Counted from the first letter of the stretch, positions 1 to 7,661 are shown. The stretch: 27,653 nt of DNA from an uncultured Collinsella sp. (GCA_900550965.1 URUC01000020.1:1-27653), one strand, 5' to 3'. Notes: generated by a model from the letters alone, not told the origin. A program made the numbers and translations.

Positions 1-1
1 G

Positions 2-73
2 ACGGAATTCGACCGCCGCGGCTGTGGTGGCAGCAGCGAAGCGGCAGACGGCAGCTTAGCCCAACCTGCATGA
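2..73 (+). CDS. possible 3' end of an upstream gene (very tentative)
   Basis: The first bases of the window stay open in one forward frame to a TGA at 71-73, and in another to a TAG at 57-59. Either could be the tail of a gene that starts outside the window. Both tails are short, Ala/Gly-rich and uninformative. I cannot tell which frame is real, or whether the stretch is simply intergenic. Confidence 0.15.
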   Translation, partial: TEFDRRGCGGSSEAADGSLAQPA

Positions 74-127
74 GCCGGCGTGCGACAATGGGGGCCGTCG
101 ATATCACAACGCCGAGAGAAGCCCGTC

Positions 128-793
128 ATGGAAGCGCATCAAAAGCAGATAACCGTTCATGCACAGCATGCCGAAAGCGCACCAGTCATCTATCTTCCCG
201 TGGTCATGGGCGACGGCACGGAGGTTTATGAACGCTGCCGAGAGCTCAACTGCCCGCCCTTCACGCTTGTCGGCATTGGCAGCCTCAACTGGAATCGCGA
301 GCTGAGCCCCTGGGTATGCGACGGTACCGTGCGCGATGCCGAGCCCTTTGGTGGACAGGCCGCTGGTTTTCTTGACGAGTTGTTGAAGCAGATAATCCCA
401 GAGGCCGAATCATCGCTCCCGCAACCGCCCACCTGGCGCGGCGTTGCCGGCTACTCGTTGGCGGGTCTTTTTGCACTGTGGGCACTTTGGCAAACAGATG
501 TCTTTGAGCGCGCGGCGAGTGCATCGGGGTCGCTGTGGTTCCCCGGCTTTATCGACTACGCGCGCGAGCGCACGATGACAGCTACGCCCGACGCCGTCTA
601 TCTGTCACTCGGCAAAAAGGAAACCAAGACGCCCAACCGCATGATGCGGCACGTACTCGACGATACGCGCGCGATGGAAGAGCTGTTTATCGAGCGTGAC
701 ATTCCAACAACGCTGGAGCTCAACCCCGGCAATCACTTTACCCAAACTGACCTGCGCATGGCACGCGGCATCCACTGGATACTGACGCATTAA
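128..793 (+). CDS. alpha/beta-hydrolase fold esterase (enterochelin esterase/IroE-like)
   Basis: The 221-residue protein is a serine hydrolase of the alpha/beta fold. The nucleophile elbow GYSLAG places the catalytic serine at residue 110, and a late GNHF (His203) is the probable catalytic histidine. The order of motifs and the length resemble the esterase D/IroE-like group, which cleaves ester bonds in small substrates. No signal peptide is visible, so it should be cytoplasmic. I chose the ATG at 128 because GAGAGA lies about 9 nt upstream; an in-frame start at 80 would add 16 residues unlike the family. It stands alone, followed directly by a hairpin terminator. The substrate cannot be told from sequence, and a siderophore role would be a guess because no siderophore genes are nearby. 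Confidence 0.8.
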   Translation: MEAHQKQITVHAQHAESAPVIYLPVVMGDGTEVYERCRELNCPPFTLVGIGSLNWNRELSPWVCDGTVRDAEPFGGQAAGFLDELLKQIIPEAESSLPQPPTWRGVAGYSLAGLFALWALWQTDVFERAASASGSLWFPGFIDYARERTMTATPDAVYLSLGKKETKTPNRMMRHVLDDTRAMEELFIERDIPTTLELNPGNHFTQTDLRMARGIHWILTH

Positions 794-834
794 AAATGGC
801 ATCCACGCGTACATACGCATGGACGCCATTTTTA
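791..834. terminator. bidirectional intrinsic terminator between convergent genes
   Basis: The arms AAAAATGGC and GCCATTTTT pair, continue after a one-base interruption with TCCA/TGGA, and enclose a short loop. A-rich and T-rich flanks lie on both sides, so the hairpin can end transcription from the esterase (plus) and the permease (minus). Confidence 0.75.
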
Positions 835-853
835 ATTTGGCTGAACGCAGCTG

Positions 854-2188
854 CTATTCAGCAGTCTCCTCAAGCTCGGAAGTATCGAACTCAAAGTCGT
901 TACCGGGCAGGATGGCGTTGAGCACAATGCCCACCAGCGAGCCCACGGCAAGGCCCGAAAGCGAAATCGTCACGCCGCCCAGCTCCAGCACGATGGCACC
1001 GGCGGTACTGTAGGCAATGCCGAGCGAAAGCACGAGCACCAGAGCCGCCACCAGCACGTTGCGGTTGTTCTGGAAATCAACCTGGTTCTCGATGAGGTTA
1101 CGTACACCAACGGCGCTGATCATGCCGTAGAGCACGAGCGACACACCGCCGATAACGCATGCCGGCATGGCGGCAATCACCGCAGCAAACTTGGGGCAGA
1201 ACGAAAGCACAATGGCGCAGCAGGCGGCAATGCGAATCACACGCGGGTCGAACACACGCGTCAAGGCAAGCACGCCGGTGTTCTCGCCATACGTCGTATT
1301 GGCAGGAGCGCCAAAGAGCGATGCCAAGATGGTCGCCAGGCCATCGCCGAGCAGGGTACGGTGCAGGCCGGGATCGGCAATGTAGTTGCGCTCACAAGTC
1401 GATCCGATGGCGGAGATATCGCCAATGTGCTCAATCATGGTCGCAAAGGCCAGTGGCATGATGGTGATAATGGCCGTCGTGGCAAGACTGCTATCGAACT
1501 GCGGTCCAAAGAGCGCAAACACGGTGTTGTCCCACACGACGGGCAAGCCAACCCAGGGGGCGGCTGCGACGCCAGAGAAGTCGACCTCGCCCAGCGCGGC
1601 CGCAACGGCATAGCTCACCACAACGCCCAGCAGAATCGGCACGATCTTGACCATGCCGCGGCCCCAAATGTTGCAGATGATGATCACGGCAACGGCAATA
1701 GCAGCAACAAACCAGCTGGTCTGGCAGTTAGCAATGGCAGAGCTTGCCAGGATCAAGCCGATGGAAATGACGATGGGGCCAGTCACCACCGGCGGGAAGA
1801 AACGCATGACACGCTTGGCGCCAAAGGCGCGGAACAGGGCCGCAAGCACCGGATAGAGCAGGCCGGCACAAGCTACGCCCAGGCAAGCGTAGGGCAAAAG
1901 CTCAGCCTCGCCGTTGGGCGCAATGGCGGCATAACCCGCGATAAAGGCAAACGAGGAGCCCAGGAACGCGGGCACCTTACCGCGCGATAGAAAATGAAAC
2001 AGCAGCGTGCCGATGCCGGCGAACAGAAGCGTCGCCGAAACGGAAAGGCCGGTGAGCACGGGCACGAGCACCGTGGCTCCGAACATCGCAAACATGTGTT
2101 GCAAACCCAACACGAACATGCGTGGGCGGCCGAGCGACGATGCATCGTAGATGGCATCGGTGACGGCGGGCGTCGAGGATTGGGACAT
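854..2188 (-). CDS. uraA: NCS2 family uracil/xanthine permease (UraA-like)
   Basis: The 444-residue polytopic membrane protein belongs to the nucleobase:cation symporter-2 family, which imports uracil or purines such as xanthine with protons. About a dozen hydrophobic helices can be counted. Family hallmarks are the early segment LGLQHMFAMFGATVLVP, the glutamate-containing stretch TMIEHIGDISAIG, and the substrate-binding loop FGAPANTTYGENTG. Hydrophobicity and the pattern of the N-terminal half favour the uracil branch over xanthine, but this is inference. The ATG at 2188 was chosen because GAAAGGA sits 6 nt upstream; the longer open frame to 2362 adds a non-membrane, low-quality stretch. It lies 122 nt downstream of the methyltransferase gene on the same strand, with a TACAAT -10-like hexamer in the gap, so it probably has its own promoter. 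Confidence 0.9.
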   Translation of the reverse strand: MSQSSTPAVTDAIYDASSLGRPRMFVLGLQHMFAMFGATVLVPVLTGLSVSATLLFAGIGTLLFHFLSRGKVPAFLGSSFAFIAGYAAIAPNGEAELLPYACLGVACAGLLYPVLAALFRAFGAKRVMRFFPPVVTGPIVISIGLILASSAIANCQTSWFVAAIAVAVIIICNIWGRGMVKIVPILLGVVVSYAVAAALGEVDFSGVAAAPWVGLPVVWDNTVFALFGPQFDSSLATTAIITIMPLAFATMIEHIGDISAIGSTCERNYIADPGLHRTLLGDGLATILASLFGAPANTTYGENTGVLALTRVFDPRVIRIAACCAIVLSFCPKFAAVIAAMPACVIGGVSLVLYGMISAVGVRNLIENQVDFQNNRNVLVAALVLVLSLGIAYSTAGAIVLELGGVTISLSGLAVGSLVGIVLNAILPGNDFEFDTSELEETAE

Positions 2189-2257
2189 GGAAGTCCTTTC
2201 GAATGGAAGGGCGATCAGGCATATCGGATAACCTGCCCGAACGATACGATCCGAACC

Positions 2258-2263
2258 ATTGTA
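2258..2263 (-). promoter_or_regulatory. candidate -10 hexamer of the permease promoter
   Basis: Read on the minus strand this is TACAAT, about 70 nt upstream of the permease start. No good -35 is seen 17 nt further upstream, so the call is weak. Confidence 0.3.
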
Positions 2264-2310
2264 CGCGATATGCAGTACCTCGCACGCGCCGCCACCTGCA
2301 AACGCTAGCG

Positions 2311-3444
2311 CTATTTCCAAACGCGCTCGGCAATACGCCTGACCAGCGCAATCTTTGCCCACTGCTCGTCCTCGGTCAGCTTATTGCCAATCTCGCAGCT
2401 GGCAAAGCCACACTGCGGAGACAGATACAGGTTCTCGAGCGGCACGCACTTTGCCGCCTCGCGGATGCGCTCGACGATAACATCCTCGTTCTCGAGCTCT
2501 GCCGCCTTGGTGGTCACCAAGCCCAGCACGACCTTCTTGCCGGGAGCAACGTACTTGAGCGGCTCAAAACCACCGGCGCGGGGCGTGTCGAACTCCAGAT
2601 AGAACGCGTCAACGTCCTCATGCGCAAACAGGTACGGCGCGATGGGGTCGTAGCCGCCCTCAAAAGCGTAGGTGGAGTGGTAGTTGCCGCGGCATACATG
2701 CGTGTTGATAGCCAGATCGTCGGGCTTGCCCTCGATGGCGGCATTGTTGAGCGCCACGCCCAGCTCGCTTACCTTTTGCAGGTCGACCGGGCTCATGCCG
2801 GTTTTGGCAACAAAATCGGTATCGCAGTAGATGCCCCAGGTGCAGTCATCAAACTGGATGTTGCGGCAGCCCGCGGCATACAGGTCAGCAATCACGGTGC
2901 GGTATGCTGCGGCAATGGCATCGACGAGCTCTTCGTCGGTCTTGTAGACGGCGTGCAGACTCTCCTGCTGGCCATCGCAGCGGTCGAGTGTGACTTCGGA
3001 GAACGTCTGGATCGGCGCCGGAATGGTCTGGCGCGCGACCTGGCCCTCTCCCTCGAGCGACTTGATAAATTTGAAGTGCTCGACGAACGGATGATTCTCG
3101 CCGCTAATGGGACCGGTTACCACGGCGGTGTCGGCGGTAGTCTCCTCATCGTGGAACATGTAGCCCGTGCGCGAGGCGCGGCGCTCAATGCCGTTGAGGC
3201 CCCACATAAAATCGAGGTGCCAGTAGCTGCGGCGGAACTCGCCATCGGTAATCACCTGCAGGCCGGCAGCCTTCTGCTTGGCCACTAAGTCGCGGATGGC
3301 CTCGTCCTCGACGGCCTTAAGGCCGGAAGCGTCGAGTTTACCCGCGACATAGGCGGCACGGGCGTCCTTTACAGCCTGCGGACGAAGAAAACTGCCGACG
3401 ATATCGGCACGAAACGGCGCGTTCGGTTGAATCGAAGTGCTCAT
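2311..3444 (-). CDS. cobalamin-independent methionine synthase C-terminal-like methyltransferase (YxjG/YxjH type)
   Basis: The 377-residue protein matches the stand-alone catalytic half of MetE, as in the YxjG/YxjH group. This group is thought to transfer methyl groups to homocysteine or related thiols using a zinc ion. The zinc ligands expected for MetE are present: His249 and Cys251 in THVCRGN, Glu284 in YLEFD and Cys345 in SPQCGF. The N-terminal GSFLRP motif is also typical. The MetE N-terminal folate-binding half is missing, as in the family. The ATG at 3444 follows AAAGGGAG, which is better than the frame's earlier start at 3462. A LysR-type gene lies just upstream, with a LysR-like inverted repeat and a palindrome between them, so it is probably under LysR control, perhaps by sulfur amino acid supply. 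The natural methyl donor is not known. Confidence 0.85.
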   Translation of the reverse strand: MSTSIQPNAPFRADIVGSFLRPQAVKDARAAYVAGKLDASGLKAVEDEAIRDLVAKQKAAGLQVITDGEFRRSYWHLDFMWGLNGIERRASRTGYMFHDEETTADTAVVTGPISGENHPFVEHFKFIKSLEGEGQVARQTIPAPIQTFSEVTLDRCDGQQESLHAVYKTDEELVDAIAAAYRTVIADLYAAGCRNIQFDDCTWGIYCDTDFVAKTGMSPVDLQKVSELGVALNNAAIEGKPDDLAINTHVCRGNYHSTYAFEGGYDPIAPYLFAHEDVDAFYLEFDTPRAGGFEPLKYVAPGKKVVLGLVTTKAAELENEDVIVERIREAAKCVPLENLYLSPQCGFASCEIGNKLTEDEQWAKIALVRRIAERVWK

Positions 3445-3484
3445 AGATATCTCCCTTTGCATTGGTTGCTTTACTGGGACAGAG

Positions 3485-3498
3485 TATGAGCGCTCATA
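3485..3498. promoter_or_regulatory. perfect 14-bp palindrome, operator candidate
   Basis: TATGAGCGCTCATA is a perfect palindrome 41 nt upstream of the methyltransferase start, downstream of the likely promoter. Its position suits a repressor or a second regulator site. It is too short to be a terminator and has no T-run. Confidence 0.45.
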
Positions 3499-3530
3499 TG
3501 GACATCGTAAAATATATGTTTATAACAGTT

Positions 3531-3553
3531 TGATATAGATGCTTCCTATATCA
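3531..3553. promoter_or_regulatory. LysR-type regulator binding site (ATAG-N7-CTAT)
   Basis: TGATATAG and CTATATCA form a perfect 8-bp inverted repeat around a 7-nt spacer. This fits the T-N11-A rule for LysR sites and resembles the ATAG-N7-CTAT core of methionine/cysteine regulators such as MtaR. On the minus strand it lies upstream of AT-rich -10 candidates (TATAAA, TATATT) that lack a good -35, which is common for activator-dependent promoters. Confidence 0.55.
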
Positions 3554-3599
3554 GTTTGGACTGCCATAAAGAGATTTGACCCGTGCAGAACGCAGCAGT

Positions 3600-4496
3600 C
3601 TAGATGTGCTGACGAATCGCTTCGATATAGGCCTGCCCGTAGCGCGTAAGTGTCGTGTTCTTGCGCGTGATGATGCCGATCTCCATGTACTCGTCTACAT
3701 CGAGCGGAATGGAGATAATGCCGGGGCCGTTAAGTTCATGGCTGATCACGCCCGAACAAACCGTGTAGCCGTTAAGGCCCATGGCCAGATTGAACAACGT
3801 CGCACGGTCGCGCACGCGGATATTCTTGCGACGCTCAAAGGTCGAGGTCAGTTCCTCGGAATAATAAAACGAGTTATAGCTGCCCTGCTCATAGGACAGG
3901 AACGGGTAGTCCTCGAGATCTTCGAGCGTCACGCTGGCGTGGTCCGCCAGCGGATGGTCGGAGCACACAAAGACATGCGGCGTGGCGCAGAAGAGCCCTT
4001 CGAACACGAGCTCGTTGGCCACCAGCATGCGCTCGATGACCTCGCGGTTGTGCTCGGACAGATATAGGATGCCCAGCTCGCTTTTCATGTGCGCGACATC
4101 CTCGATAATCTCGTGGGTCTGCTCCTCGCGTAGGGTAAAGTCGTAACGCGCGGCATCGAACTCGCGGATCACGTCAACAAACGCGTTAACGGCAAAGGAA
4201 TAATGCTGGCAACTCACGCTAAAGTGCGGCACCTGCTCGGATGCGCCCTTGTACTTGCCCTCGAGCAGGTCGGCCTGGTCGAGCACCTGGCGCGCGTAGC
4301 CTAAGAAGGTCTCGCCTTCCTCGGACACAATGACGCCCTTGTTGGTGCGCTCAAAGATGTGCACACCCATCTCGTTTTCGAGATCGCGAATCGACGCGGT
4401 AATCGAAGGCTGTGACACAAAGAGCCGGCGCGAGGCCTCGGTGATGCTGCCGCATTCGGCAACTTTGACGACATATCTGAGCTGCTGGAGCTTCAT
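3600..4496 (-). CDS. LysR family transcriptional regulator
   Basis: The 298-residue protein has a winged helix-turn-helix at residues 1-60 (MKLQQLRYVVKVAECGS, then SQPSITASIRDLE), followed by a periplasmic-binding-like effector domain to the C-terminus. That layout and length are standard for LysR activators. Its spacing and sequence around SITEASRRLFVSQPS resemble CysB/MtaR-like sulfur regulators, but this is a weak hint. The ATG at 4496 has GGGAGAAAG upstream. The stop of the HAD gene lies only 10 nt before it on the same strand, so the two are probably co-transcribed. The next gene downstream is the MetE-like methyltransferase, whose upstream region carries a LysR-type site; regulation of that gene is the obvious hypothesis. 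The effector is unknown. Confidence 0.9.
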   Translation of the reverse strand: MKLQQLRYVVKVAECGSITEASRRLFVSQPSITASIRDLENEMGVHIFERTNKGVIVSEEGETFLGYARQVLDQADLLEGKYKGASEQVPHFSVSCQHYSFAVNAFVDVIREFDAARYDFTLREEQTHEIIEDVAHMKSELGILYLSEHNREVIERMLVANELVFEGLFCATPHVFVCSDHPLADHASVTLEDLEDYPFLSYEQGSYNSFYYSEELTSTFERRKNIRVRDRATLFNLAMGLNGYTVCSGVISHELNGPGIISIPLDVDEYMEIGIITRKNTTLTRYGQAYIEAIRQHI

Positions 4497-4506
4497 GGCT
4501 TTCTCC

Positions 4507-5415
4507 CTAGACGTTCGTGACGTCGAAACCCGTCGCGTCCATCTGACGCATAAACGACGGCATCTCCCCCGTCGCGGCGCAGGCGGCAATCTGATGCAGA
4601 GCCCCGGCAACCGCATCATCTGCCGCAGCGCCGATATGCCAGCGCGCGGCAGCCGTGACGGCCTCGTTGGCATTGGCGACTGCAACGGAATTGGGAACGG
4701 CATCGATCATGGGCAAATCGTTATCGGAATCGCCGAATACGGCCACCTCGTCGGGCGTCAGGCCCAAAGCGCGCGCCAGCTCCAGCGCAGCACAGCCCTT
4801 GTCCCAGCCGGTCGGAAGAACGTCGAACAGGCGCACGCGGTTGTTGGGAAACACGAGCGAGAGCTCCGGCACCTCGGCGGCAACACGCTCGCGCAGCTCG
4901 GCGAGCTCCTCGCGCGAACGGGCACTCCAGATATTCGCCTTGTATACCGGGGCATCGTCAACGACAGGGCGACAGGGAGCCTCTTCGCCCTTGAGCCACG
5001 CGTTGCCGCCTGACTCCATGGCGCGACGCACACGCTCGGGATCGCTTGTCACGCAATAGGCGTCGTTGTCCCAAAAGTCATCACCCAGACGGTAGACCTT
5101 CAAATAGGTATCGTCGGTCTCTTGCTCCAGGTAGTCGGCCAGGCGCATAAGGGCATCGTTATCAGTTGCGCGCGAGGCAACCGCCTCGCCATCGACAAAC
5201 ATCACCTGGCCGTTGCAAAACGCACCGGTCGAGAAGCACTCGGAGCGATTGCGGAACATCCAGCTCATCGCGGACGGCTGGCGACCCGAAACCGGGCCAA
5301 AATGCAGGCCCGCCGCCTGCATGGCATGAATGCCCTCGATGGCGCAGTCGCTGGCGCCATCGTGTCCAGCAGGAATCAGCGTATCGTCCATATCGGTCAG
5401 CACAAGTTTGATCAT
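4507..5415 (-). CDS. Cof-type HAD-superfamily hydrolase
   Basis: The 302-residue protein is a haloacid dehalogenase-type phosphatase of the Cof/YidA subfamily with a C2 cap. Motif I is DMDDT (Asp8 nucleophile, Asp10 acid/base), the motif III lysine is in GWDKGCA, and motif IV is FGDSDNDLPM. Such enzymes dephosphorylate sugar phosphates, flavin mononucleotide or pyridoxal phosphate; the substrate cannot be read here. The ATG at 5415 has GAGGGGA upstream. The longer open frame to 5706 runs through the inverted repeat and riboswitch region and is not credible. The gene is followed after 10 nt by the LysR regulator. The pairing may be functional or only positional. Confidence 0.88.
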   Translation of the reverse strand: MIKLVLTDMDDTLIPAGHDGASDCAIEGIHAMQAAGLHFGPVSGRQPSAMSWMFRNRSECFSTGAFCNGQVMFVDGEAVASRATDNDALMRLADYLEQETDDTYLKVYRLGDDFWDNDAYCVTSDPERVRRAMESGGNAWLKGEEAPCRPVVDDAPVYKANIWSARSREELAELRERVAAEVPELSLVFPNNRVRLFDVLPTGWDKGCAALELARALGLTPDEVAVFGDSDNDLPMIDAVPNSVAVANANEAVTAAARWHIGAAADDAVAGALHQIAACAATGEMPSFMRQMDATGFDVTNV

Positions 5416-5455
5416 AAGGTCCCCTCGGTCATTCTTTATCCCGTCTATTGTAACG

Positions 5456-5557
5456 ACCTGCCAATAAGGGACAGGTTTATTTTGGCAGGTTTTATCTGGG
5501 AAAATGCAGCGCCCCTGTTGCCACCTGCCAAAATAAACCTGTCCCATATTGGCAGGT
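5456..5557. repeat. long inverted extragenic repeat (two 35-nt arms, one mismatch)
   Basis: Arms 5456-5490 and 5523-5557 are reverse complements with one mismatch, separated by 32 nt. Each arm is itself hairpin-like, starting with CCTGCCAA and ending with TTGGCAGG. Part of the left arm and its flank (5468-5500) is identical, in reverse orientation, to 25662-25694. It lies between the HAD gene (minus) and the TPP riboswitch (plus). It looks like a REP-type element; transcription across it would give a strong cruciform or hairpin. Confidence 0.85.
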
Positions 5558-5561
5558 GCGC

Positions 5562-5567
5562 TAGTAT
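5562..5567 (+). promoter_or_regulatory. candidate -10 of the thiamine operon promoter
   Basis: TAGTAT lies just upstream of the riboswitch, at a distance suited to starting a leader RNA near 5574-5584. The -35 would fall inside the repeat arm and is poor. Confidence 0.3.
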
Positions 5568-5583
5568 AGGGAACAACAGATTC

Positions 5584-5680
5584 GATGCGGGAGTGCCGGC
5601 GGTGCAAACCACAAGGCTGAGAGGGCATAGGGCCCAATCCTTTGAACCTGTCAGTTAATGCTGGCGTAGGGAGCATGCCG
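5584..5680 (+). promoter_or_regulatory. TPP riboswitch (THI element)
   Basis: The leader holds the conserved thiamin pyrophosphate aptamer blocks: CTGAGA at 5617-5622, CTTTGAACCTG at 5640-5650 and AATGCTGGCGTAGGGAGC at 5656-5673. ATGC at 5585 can pair with GCAT at 5673 to close stem P1. A strong intrinsic terminator follows at once, so binding of TPP should stop transcription before thiM. This is the established mechanism for such elements in Gram-positive bacteria. The downstream genes thiM and thiE agree with the ligand. Confidence 0.95.
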
Positions 5681-5688
5681 CCTTTACA

Positions 5689-5720
5689 GGGGCGCTGTCT
5701 ATGCACAGCGCCCCTTTTCT
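5689..5720 (+). terminator. intrinsic terminator of the TPP riboswitch
   Basis: GGGGCGCTGT and ACAGCGCCCC pair perfectly around a 6-nt loop and are followed by TTTTCT. It lies between the aptamer and the thiM ribosome binding site (AAGGAGG, 5726-5732), the expected place for a regulated terminator. Confidence 0.93.
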
Positions 5721-5740
5721 ATGCCAAGGAGGCATGTGCA

Positions 5741-6580
5741 GTGATTGATTCGGAACAGCTTAAGCAACATATGGTCAAGGCCGTAGAGGAGATTCGAGCC
5801 ACCAATCCGATGGCCGGCTCCATCACCAACACGGTGACGATCGACTTTGTCGCCAACGCGCAGCTCGCCGTGGGCGGTTCGGCCGCCATGGTCTATCTGC
5901 CCGACGAGGGCGAGGCGCTCGTTGCCGGCGGCGCCGCCATCTATCTCAACATGGGCACGCTCTTCCCCATCTACGAGCAGACGATTCCCCGCGCGGCCAA
6001 GGCGGCACACGACGCCGGCAAGCCCTGGGTGCTCGATCCGGTGGGTCTGGGCATCGGTAGCCTGCGCACCCAGCTGGTAAACGAGCTCAAGCAGTACAAG
6101 CCCGCCATCGTACGCGGCAACGCCTCCGAGATCATCGCACTCTCCGGCCTGTGGGGTCTTGAGGGCGAGTCGGCCGATCTGAGCCGCGTACGTGGTGTCG
6201 ATACCACCGACACGGTCGACGCCGCCCGCGATGCCGCCGTGGCGCTCGCTCGCTACACCGGCGGCGCCGTTGTGGTCTCGGGCGAAGTCGACCTGATTAC
6301 CGACGGCACGACCGTGGCCAAATCCCACGGCGGCAGCCCGCTCATGTCCAAGATTACCGGCTGCGGTTGCTCGCAGGGCGGCGTGCTGGCCGTGTACGCC
6401 TGCGCTGCCGATCCGTTTACGGCAGCCGTCTGCGGTACCGCCGTCTACAACGTCGCCGGCACGCGTGCCGCCGCCGTCGCCGATGCCCCGGCAAGCTTTA
6501 AGGTCGCCTTTATCGACGAGCTCTACCGCGCAACCGCCCAAGACATCGCCGATAACCAACTCGAGCTCGAGGAGGCATAA
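5741..6580 (+). CDS. thiM: hydroxyethylthiazole kinase
   Basis: The 279-residue enzyme phosphorylates 4-methyl-5-(2-hydroxyethyl)thiazole for thiamine salvage. Family features are NSITNTVTIDF-like spacing near residues 25-40, LDPVGLG, RGNASEI, and the active-site stretch TGCGCSQGG. The length fits ThiM (about 270). I place the start at the GTG at 5741, because a perfect AAGGAGG lies 8 nt upstream. Nearby ATG/GTG triplets at 5734 and 5736 are out of frame, and the open frame before 5741 runs through the terminator. It is the first gene after the TPP riboswitch and is followed after 3 nt by the thiamine-binding protein gene. With thiE two genes on, it should feed thiazole phosphate into TMP synthesis. 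Confidence 0.95.
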   Translation: MIDSEQLKQHMVKAVEEIRATNPMAGSITNTVTIDFVANAQLAVGGSAAMVYLPDEGEALVAGGAAIYLNMGTLFPIYEQTIPRAAKAAHDAGKPWVLDPVGLGIGSLRTQLVNELKQYKPAIVRGNASEIIALSGLWGLEGESADLSRVRGVDTTDTVDAARDAAVALARYTGGAVVVSGEVDLITDGTTVAKSHGGSPLMSKITGCGCSQGGVLAVYACAADPFTAAVCGTAVYNVAGTRAAAVADAPASFKVAFIDELYRATAQDIADNQLELEEA

Positions 6581-6583
6581 GCC

Positions 6584-6925
6584 ATGTCCGAGCCCGCAAC
6601 CAATGCCGGCATGAACACGCTCGTCGCTGTGGCCATCGCCCCGTGCGGCACCGGCGATGAACTGTCCGCCGAGGTCGCCGAGGTCGTGCGCGTCATTCGC
6701 GAGAGCGGCCTTCCCAACCGCACCACCTCGATGTTCACCGAGATCGAGGGCGACTGGGACGAGGTCATGCAGGTCGTGCGCGACGCGACCTTTGTGTTAG
6801 CGAACAAGGGCATCCGAACCGAAGTCGTGCTCAAAGCCGATATTCGACCTGGATTTACCGACACCATGACCGGCAAACTCGAGCGCATGGAAGCGCAGAT
6901 CAAAAAGCAGGAGGAAGCACGATGA
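6584..6925 (+). CDS. MTH1187/YkoF-type thiamine-binding protein
   Basis: The 113-residue protein belongs to the small ferredoxin-fold MTH1187/YkoF/YqgV family (old DUF77), members of which bind thiamine or its pyrimidine part. The sequence shows the N-terminal strand VAVAIAPCGTGDELSAEVAE, the central NRTTSMFTEIEGDWDEVM and the late RTEVVLKADIRPGF, all typical of the family. It is a single-domain version, unlike the duplicated YkoF. It starts 3 nt after thiM and its last 4 nt overlap the start of thiE, so the three genes are translated from one message under TPP control. It may bind a thiamine precursor and hand it on, or sequester it; which ligand it uses is not visible. Confidence 0.88.
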   Translation: MSEPATNAGMNTLVAVAIAPCGTGDELSAEVAEVVRVIRESGLPNRTTSMFTEIEGDWDEVMQVVRDATFVLANKGIRTEVVLKADIRPGFTDTMTGKLERMEAQIKKQEEAR

Positions 6926-7617
6926 GCATCCGCGACAACCTTGATATCTCGGCCTATCTGGTGCTCGGCCCCGAAAACACCCTCGGACGCCCCGTGGGCG
7001 ATGTGGTGGCCCAGGCGCTCGACGCCGGCTTTACCTGCATTCAGGTGCGCTCCAAGGTGGCAAGCGCCCGCGAGATCATTGCGCTGACCGGCGACGCCGC
7101 GCAGGCAATCGCACAGGCCGGCAAGACCGGTCAGGTCGCCTTGCTGATCGATGACCGCCTTGACTGCGTACTCGCCGCACGCGAGCAGGGCATTGCGGTC
7201 GACGGCGTGCACGTGGGCCAGAGCGATATTCCCGTCGAGGTCTGTCGCAAGCTGCTGGGCCCCGACGCCATCGTGGGCCTTTCGGCCCGTTGCGAGGAAA
7301 TGCTCGAGTACGTCAAGACCGCCGACATGAGTCTGGTCGACTACCTGGGCATCGGCCCGCTCCACGAGACCGAGACCAAGCGCGACTGCGGACGCGCAGC
7401 CGATGGCTCCATCATCACCAAGAGCTTTGAGGACCTGGCCGCACTCCACGCGGCAAGCCCCGTGCCCATCGTGGTGGGCGGCGGCGTTAAGACGGCCGAC
7501 TTGCCGCAGCTTAAGGCAACCGGCGTCGACGGCTTCTTTGTGGTGAGCGCCGTCTGCAGCGCCGACGATCCCTACGCCGCGGCCAAGGAGCTTGTCGACA
7601 CCTGGCAGCAGGCATAG
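6922..7617 (+). CDS. thiE: thiamine phosphate synthase
   Basis: The 231-residue TIM-barrel enzyme joins HMP pyrophosphate and thiazole phosphate to give thiamine monophosphate. Family motifs are present in order: AYLVLGPEN, TCIQVRSK (a variant of the usual VQLREK), LLIDDRLD, GVHVGQSDIP, DYLGIGPLHETETK, VVGGGVK and GFFVVSAVCSA. Its ATG overlaps the stop of the previous gene (ATGA), showing tight coupling. The serine in RSK in place of the usual glutamate is a small departure. No thiD (HMP kinase) is present in this window, so the HMP branch must be supplied elsewhere in the genome or from outside. Confidence 0.94.
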   Translation: MSIRDNLDISAYLVLGPENTLGRPVGDVVAQALDAGFTCIQVRSKVASAREIIALTGDAAQAIAQAGKTGQVALLIDDRLDCVLAAREQGIAVDGVHVGQSDIPVEVCRKLLGPDAIVGLSARCEEMLEYVKTADMSLVDYLGIGPLHETETKRDCGRAADGSIITKSFEDLAALHAASPVPIVVGGGVKTADLPQLKATGVDGFFVVSAVCSADDPYAAAKELVDTWQQA

Positions 7618-7661
7618 GCATAGGCCGAACAGCTGATTCGCAGCCTCATATCTTCAGCAAT

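Noticed and set aside
2203..3288. A 361-codon plus-strand frame opposite the MetE-like gene
   Set aside because: It is antisense to a protein with complete zinc ligands, begins inside the permease promoter region, and shows no motif.
5456..5557. Possible CRISPR or attachment site
   Set aside because: There are only two inverted arms without regular spacers, and no integrase or cas gene is nearby.
5416..5706. An N-terminal extension of the HAD phosphatase
   Set aside because: It would translate through the long inverted repeat and the TPP riboswitch on the opposite strand. The DMDDT motif belongs near residue 8, as it does with the start at 5415.
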